A stretch of 64,000 nt of DNA from Chloranthus sessilifolius (taxonomy: Eukaryota > Streptophyta > Magnoliopsida > Chloranthales > Chloranthaceae), in NCBI GenBank assembly GCA_021018995.1, contig CM037596.1:70578867-70642866 (forward strand), written 5' to 3'. Every line of letters starts with the position of its first letter. Within the stretch, counting starts at the first letter, position 1. Of this stretch, positions 58,266-64,000 are shown piece after piece. The notes beneath the pieces were generated by a model. The model was not told where the DNA came from and did not search any database. It was given only the letters and a program-made list of their open reading frames with translations. The position numbers were made by a program, and so were the translations under genes.

Positions 58266-59149
58266 ATTTGTGTGACAGCCCGGAATTTTCCAACCTGAAT
58301 TTTCTTTGAGATATTTTTTTTTTCTTTAACTTTACACCAAAATCAAATGGGAAAATCTGGACCGCCAGATCGTAGATCACAATCTGATACAGAATACTTG
58401 GTACATCCACATGCATGCAGAAATCAAGACAGATAATACAAATGACATAACTAAAATCTCCAGTTCTAATATCTAACATGAATAATAACTAAAACAAACC
58501 ATCAGTGATGGCTGACCATCACCAACAGTGGTGTACAACACATGTATAATAACACGAATGTACGAAGCCCGAACTTACCAAAGTCAACAATATACTAAAT
58601 CTATGATCCCATAAATCTTATGAATCCTCAAGTCCTCAACCCTCAAGTCCGGTATCCTGATAAACGTTATACCTGTGACGAATAGTCGGGGTGAACTAAC
58701 AGTCTAAACTCAGTGGAAAAAACTGATACCAATATACATCTCATCAGTCATGGATAGATTCAAAGGCGAAGATCAGAACGTTTTCATATTAAAACTGATG
58801 ATATTTTCATATTCACAATAGAATTGAATTCAAAGCCATTTTCCTATCAAACCCAAAACTGATTTTAAACGCCTTTTCCTATCAAACCCAAAACTGAATT
58901 CAAATACCTTTTCTTATCAAAATTGAAACTGATTTTAAATGCCTTTTCTTATCAAAATCGAAACTTCTATCAAGGTCTTCTCTCACTAGAGAAGAGTTCA
59001 TATCAAAACGGGGTGTTTTGTTCATGTCAAAATGGAAAACAATTTACTAAGTTTGATCCACATTTACATACATGTCTTATCTTGGTTTTACTGAGTTGGT
59101 TCACATTTTACTTACATGTCTTATCTTGATTTTACCAGTTTGATTCCGC

Positions 59150-60590
59150 CCTAGCGGCCCACAGGGTACTTATAATCCTCCCATAGTGGTCCATAGATAC
59201 ACATAATCTGCCCTTAGTGAATCACAGATACACATAATCCGCCCATAGCGGTCCACTTAAATTTTCTTGGCTTATAGTTCGATTCACGGAGACTGCGATC
59301 GAAGGCATACAGAGATCCCGCCAGAGTGGTCCTAGGGTGTACTAAGATATCTATAAGTGTACGTAAATCCTGCCAGAGCGGTCCGAGGGCATACATAGAA
59401 ACAAAGATGTCCAAGGGTGTACGTAAATCCTGCCAGAGCGGTCCACAGGCGTACATAGTTACAAAGATGTCCAAGGGCGTACGTAAATCTCGCTAGATCA
59501 GTCTGTCACGGGCTCGCACTTCCGCAACCTCAGTCCCGTGCGACACCTAACGTACGCTTCGCTAGGTCAGCCTACTTCTGATACCAATTGTCGTGGGGCG
59601 TCCTTCGACGCGCTTTCAACCCGTGCGGTGCTTCGCTACCGCGTGCAACAAAGCCAACCCATCTACACATCAGCTCTGATACCACCCACCTAGAGGACCG
59701 GAACTCCCCCAACGTGGTTACCTCTGTTTCACGGCCTACCATCCAACCGTACCGTGCCCCTTACAACACACCATCTGCACCACTGTGCTAAACTTGGCCT
59801 GCTCAAGCTTCACCCTGTGCACTGCATTAGTACCTCGCTCGCAATAGTCTTGGCATGCAGCTTCCCATGCCACCATGTCTCGCTCACATACCGAACCAAG
59901 CCCATAGCCTTGTGCCTCGCGCTCGCGTGCTCAACCAAGTCCCACGCAGCCGACCTTCGTGTGCGTTTCGAATTACTAGCACCATTCATCCTTGGCCCAC
60001 GTGCTGTCGTGCTCAACTGAGTCCCACGCAGCGTTGGTGTTCTCACGAGGTTGCCCAGCCGTATGCACCGTGACGCATAGTCCGGAGCCATACATCAACC
60101 TCCCTTGGGTTCCACACGGCATCGCTGCCTCGACGTCCTAGGCCCACCCTTTCAGGCCTAGGAGACACTTGCGCCCCCTCTGGCAACGCAAGGCCCCGTG
60201 TGCGGGGGAATAGCTCTCTAGCTCCCTTCCCCTATATAAGGATAAAACAGTCATTCAACCAGAATGGCAAGAGAACCTTAAACCCCTTGGTTTGACATAC
60301 CGCAACGCCTCTTGCATCGCTAGCCCACCTTGGCTATGTCGTGTCCGTGTCGCTCACGCGTCCTACCCTCATGCGACCGTGTCGCGTCCTCGCAACGCGA
60401 CCACGTCGCCAAGCCCACTTGGCCCCATGTCGCGTGCCCTCCTGGCACCACATGTCGTGCCCCAAGCACCATGCTGTAAGCTCGAGTATTGGCCCCGTTA
60501 CAAGTCTAAGGGCGTACATAGATACAAAGATGTCCAAGTGTATATGTAAATCCCGCCAGAGCGGTCCAAGGGTGTACATAGATACAAATA
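59150..60590. repeat. GCC(A/C)(T/G)AG(A/C)GGTCC tandem repeat block, split by an insertion
   Basis: Units of about 55-70 bp share CCTGCCAGAGCGGTCC, then GGCGTACATAG and ACAAAGATGTCCAAGGG, at 59310-59490 and again at 60507-60590. Shorter GCCCATAGCGGTCCA variants precede them from 59150. The block is interrupted by 59504-60502. Confidence 0.8.
59504..60502 (-). mobile_element. 999 bp LTR-like insert, possibly TRIM or solo LTR
   Basis: Ends are TGTCACGGG and CCCCGTTACA (minus strand TGTAACGGGG...CCCGTGACA), flanked by AGTC on both sides (59500-59503, 60503-60506), and it splits the surrounding repeat block. It is much more GC-rich than its host LTR. It contains two initiator-Met PBS-like motifs on the minus strand: TGGTATCAGAAG (about 59577-59588) and TGGTATCAGAGC (about 59670-59681). 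No coding domain. Confidence 0.5.
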
Positions 60591-61114
60591 AGAAGACTTA
60601 TCATTTGATTATAATTTAGCTTCTGAGTTCAATTTAAGTTTATATTCGATTTATGTTCAGATTCAATACATATTCAACTTTGTGCTTTGTGCTTAGTTCA
60701 TCGCAATTGTCATAATTCAAGTATCAACGAAAGATAAATTTTCGAAATCATATAAATAAGCTCATCACTCGGATTTAAATTTCACGTTCACTAATCATTT
60801 TTCAAAAGCGGATTCGGATTTTGAATATCAACGAGTTCAAATACTAATCTATGTTCAAATCAAAACTTATCACATTTCATTCAATCATCTCAAGCATCTA
60901 TGAACTTAAATAAAAAATGCAATTATGTATGAAACTTTCCCCACCTTAATCTGAAGTCAAAATGAAGATTTCCTTATCGAGGCGACATTCCCTTCACGTC
61001 CCCTCGATCACAACTTAGAACACCCCAAATTATCCCTTATAAGTCAAAAACAACGAAAAATAGGAAGCCCTAAAGTCTCCCCGAGTTATTTCCTTAAAAA
61101 TAGCAAAATGCCAG

Positions 61115-61640
61115 AAACTAACCAAATCGATCGATTGAATCCCAATCTGATCGAACGGTTCCCAAAATTGATCGATCGGTTTCCTCTAAAAAACACATAC
61201 ATTTCTGTTTGTATAACCAGTCTCACACTCGATCAATCAGTTCACAAACCGATCGATCGGTTTCCAAATCGATCGATCGATTCCAAAATCGACCAATTGG
61301 TTTACTCAGAAACCAATCCCATCTTCACATCACAATCCTGTCGACTTTACATGAAACTCGTCGAAAAATTTTGATCGATTGATTTCCAAATCAAATGAAT
61401 CCTGTCGACCTTAAATGAACCTATCGACTTGAAATGGAACTTGTCGACAAATTTCTATCGATCAAATTCCATTTCGATCGATCGGTTCCTCAAATCGATT
61501 GATCAAATTCAAATCCGATCGATCGGTTTCCTTCAGAAACTAATCTATTTCTGTTCTGCCAAATCTCTTCACATAATCATGTCCTGTCAAAATCGATCGA
61601 TCGATTCAGAATTCGATCGATCTGTTTTTTTAGAAACACG
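61115..61640. repeat. CGATCGATCG palindrome array in LTR copy E
   Basis: Eight or more copies of GATCGATCG(G/A), usually as ATCGATCGATCGGTTT or near variants, with spacers of 20-60 bases. It occupies the same relative zone of the LTR as the CGATTAATCG arrays in the other Tekay LTRs. Confidence 0.85.
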
Positions 61641-62561
61641 GGTTTCTTCTTCCTTCACTGATTTTCCTTTTCACATACACATTTTTCTGCTTAACATTTT
61701 AGGGCATTAATTGCCCAACCATAACACATAATTGAGGCATTAATTGCAACCAATTAACCACCATATAAAGTATATTTAAATCAAAATCCTTACCTCATTA
61801 CTTGCGAATTTCGCGTGTTTTCTGATTTAAATCTTGAAACCCACGACACCTCCTTCTTCTTTTGCTACAAGGTTTTGAAGACTCGTCCTCTCGCGATTGT
61901 ATCGCGACACACACGCGATCGATCTTCCCTCTAGTACACACCAATTTCCAACCTCTATCCTTCTTTCTCTTCTTTTCTCTTTCTTTCTTTTAAAATCCAA
62001 AACCCCAAATAATTTGCAAATCGGTGAAGCTTCTTTGAGAAGCTTTGCCTTTTATAAGTTAAAGGGGCTGGTTCCCTTATTAAACACATACTTCCTTTTG
62101 AGTGTTAATCTTATCCACTTGACTTGTTCTGGTGTGGAACATATACACTCAAGTGAGGTGTTTCTTATTACACCAAAAGACCTTTGGTTCGGTGTGAAAC
62201 TTGCACATCCGAATCATGTATTGATCGGATTCGGTGTTGAGCTAATACACCACCACGGTGTAGGAACTTGGTCCAAAAAACCTTACACGAAGCTCAAACG
62301 GACCCAAAATGATCCCGTTTGAAAAATCCAAAACGGTGATGCATTTTCTAATGAACACACACACACACACCTAATCAGGACTTATGGTCTTCAAATTTTT
62401 TGAGATGTTACATTTTTCCCACCTTAAAGAATTTTCGTCCTCGAAAATTGACGTCTCTACTTCGAAAAAGTATAGATATCTCGCAGGTCCAAACAGACAT
62501 AGCGATACTCTCCTCAAGAGTCAATGACTCATTGTCAGCAAAAATAATTAGGGTTATTACA

Positions 62562-62942
62562 ATCTGGATCATCCGTTCAGACTCTCCATCAGTCTGGAGA
62601 TGGTATGTTGTACTAATCTTAATCTTGGTTCCCAGGGCCTTCTGAAATGATCGTCAAAATTTTGAGGTAAAACGGGAATCTCGATCTGATACAATGGACA
62701 AAGGAACGCCATGGAGTCGTACAATCTGGGAGACATACAAACTGGCCAAATGCTCAAGCAGAGCAGTCTGCTTAGCAGCCAAGAAATGTGTTGATTTCTT
62801 CAGGTGATCCATGATTACCCAAATATTATTGTAACCTTTACTGGTCATAGGGAGTCCTGACACAAATCCATAGTGATGTGCTCCCACTTCCACTGGAGAA
62901 TATCTAATGGTTGTAAAGGTCCAACGGGTCCAACCGAACTTC
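62562..62942 (-). pseudogene. Tekay-type integrase catalytic core
   Basis: Minus strand [15 protein letters not shown], then after a frameshift [48 protein letters not shown] and, in another frame, HLQTDGESERMIQI. This is the D,D-E integrase core of a chromovirus. It is cut at 62562 by the LTR insertion and ends abruptly at about 62942 against gag on the other strand. Confidence 0.8.
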
Positions 62943-62961
62943 CGAAGGAGACCCTGTTACG

Positions 62962-64000
62962 ATGGCAGAAGATCTCCCCATTTGTGAGCACTACACCCCA
63001 GTTACGTTGACTGCACCTTCATGCATCGCTTTGCCTAAGGTCGCGAATGATCAACACTTCAAGATTAAGCACTCCATGCTACCAGCCCTACCAAATTTTC
63101 ACGGGCTTGATCGCGAATATCCCTATCAACATCTTAAGGATTTCATAGAATTCTGCACCATGTTAAAAATGGCAGCACTTAATGATGAGGCTATTAAATT
63201 ATGTTTGTTCCCCTTCTCTCTCAAGGATAGAGAGAAAGCGTGGCTGATCTCACTGCCCGCTAGGAGTATTACCTCTTGGGAAGAATTGTAGTCCATATTT
63301 CTGACCAAGTACTTTCCAATTGGTAAAACTAACCAAATTCTCCAAGCAATTCAAACCTTCCAATAATTACCGGGAGAACAGTTTCATGACAGTTGGGAAC
63401 AAATGCATGACCTTTTACGCAAATGTCCTCATCGTGAAGTGTCGGACTAGTCAATAGCGCAGAGTTTCTATCAATGACTAACTGAGGGACAATAGCAGAT
63501 GGTAGATGCTATGAGCGGAGGGAGCTCATGGCCCATAATGGATGGCAGTCCTTGGACATTTTTGAAAAATTGGCCAATAATTCATTACAAAAACATGCCT
63601 TGCAAAAGGTAGATCCCGATGTGATTTGCTACACTCCTCTTGCTAGGGGTTATCTTTATGACGTCAGTAATGACAATGTAAAGAAGGAGAGTGACATTAG
63701 TGCAAAGGTGGATGTTTTGGAATAGAAACTTGCATCTTTAATGACTTCCAAGCCTAGTGCTCCGGATAGACCTACTGCAGCTTGTGCAATTTGCTAGAGT
63801 TTGACCCATGTTGTAATCGAATGCTCAGCTGCCCCATTATACACAGACATCGTAGAAAGGGAACAAATACTCACGTTCTAAGGGTTTAGGGTAATTTCCC
63901 CACAAGTACCATTTGTTGTGCAGCCACGATTTCTTCCAAACCAAAATTTGCGACAACAATACATACCACCCACGATCCCATATCAGCCTATCGAGCATCA
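62962..64000 (+). pseudogene. Athila-like gag on the plus strand (runs off window)
   Basis: MAEDLPICEHYTPVTL opens a gag: MLPALPNFHGLDREYPYQHL, FIEFCTMLKMAALNDEAIKL, FPFSLKDREKAWLISLPA, then with stops KYFPIGKTNQILQAI, FHDSWEQMHDLLRKCPH and MVDAMSGGS. A CCHC knuckle, C-x2-C-x4-H-x4-C, is at 63783-63824 in a shifted frame, with a TAG right after its second Cys. Stops at about 63288, 63364, 63448 and 63468 are mostly explained by C-to-T or G-to-A. The start lies only 20 bases from the broken end of an integrase on the opposite strand, so the junction is a rearrangement or a nested boundary. Confidence 0.8.

Larger units (their letters stand above)
58271..62412 (-). mobile_element. long LTR (copy E) of a second Tekay-type family
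   Basis: Minus-strand start TGTAACATCTC, end GGGCTGTCACA; shares terminal sequence style with the other Tekay LTRs but little internal sequence. 4142 bp as it stands, including the 999 bp nested insert at 59504-60502, so about 3.1 kb originally. It has a repeat block (59150-59490 and 60507-60590) and the CGATCGATCG array (61115-61640). Confidence 0.7.
58271..62561 (-). mobile_element. 4.3 kb LTR-retrotransposon remnant inserted in the integrase
   Basis: Bounded by TGTGACAGCC (left) and GGTTATTACA (right), flanked by ATTTG (58266-58270) and ATCTG (62562-62566), a 5 bp TSD with one mismatch. Removing the insert and one TSD restores the integrase frame across ERMIQI to LEEMPRA, which proves the site. 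Inside, 58271-62412 is one long LTR preceded (minus strand) by PPT sequence at 62413-62450; the remaining 62451-62561 begins TGTAATAACCC, like a different LTR start. It is probably an element deleted between its 5' LTR and its 3' end. Confidence 0.75.

Overview
The window is repeat-dense nuclear DNA of a flowering plant. It consists almost entirely of nested LTR retrotransposons of the Ty3/gypsy superfamily (Athila, Tekay/Del chromovirus and Tat/Ogre-like lineages), with CACTA transposon ends and one recognisable host-gene scrap: a frameshifted piece of an ARM-repeat gene resembling CELLULOSE SYNTHASE-INTERACTIVE 1. I see no intact host gene, rRNA gene, tRNA gene or CRISPR array. The species cannot be named from the sequence.

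Layout. (1) The outermost element is a minus-strand Athila-like element. Its RT start, protease and gag lie at 1-2626 and 23469-23763, its primer-binding site at 24301-24314, and its 5' LTR is split into 24321-24511 and 49140-50854. (2) A plus-oriented solo LTR ('LTR1') sits in its gag (2632-5027 plus 23324-23463, target-site duplication CTTCC). (3) LTR1 is itself interrupted, at a TGTTA target site, by a minus-strand Tekay chromovirus (5028-18211). This element has 2.6 kb LTRs, a near-complete gag-pol with chromodomain, a candidate intron between gag and protease, and an extra sense ORF between pol and the 3' LTR. (4) The block 2542-7666 reappears at 18291-23318, entered through an 82 bp scrap of Tekay internal sequence. 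This is either a complex rearrangement or a false duplication from joining two haplotypes. (5) The Athila LTR is interrupted by a 24.6 kb Tat/Ogre-like element (24512-49134) with two RNase H domains, a G-patch-like motif, a duplicated Cys module and, between integrase and the 3' LTR, an antisense multi-exon gene with a plant mobile domain (PMD) and its own TATA box. (6) From 50855 rightwards come host-like sequence with the CSI1-like fragment, two CACTA ends, a tandem-repeat region, a Tekay integrase split by a 4.3 kb LTR insertion (58271-62561) that itself holds a 1 kb LTR-like insert (59504-60502), and an Athila-like gag on the plus strand (62962-64000).

All coding regions are decayed, mostly by C-to-T/G-to-A stop codons and single-base indels. 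The most unusual signals are the spliced antisense PMD gene, the dense arrays of the palindrome CGATTAATCG in three parts of the Tekay-type elements (with a sister array of CGATCGATCG in another LTR), the candidate gag-protease intron, and the nested inverted LTR pair with its suspicious duplication.
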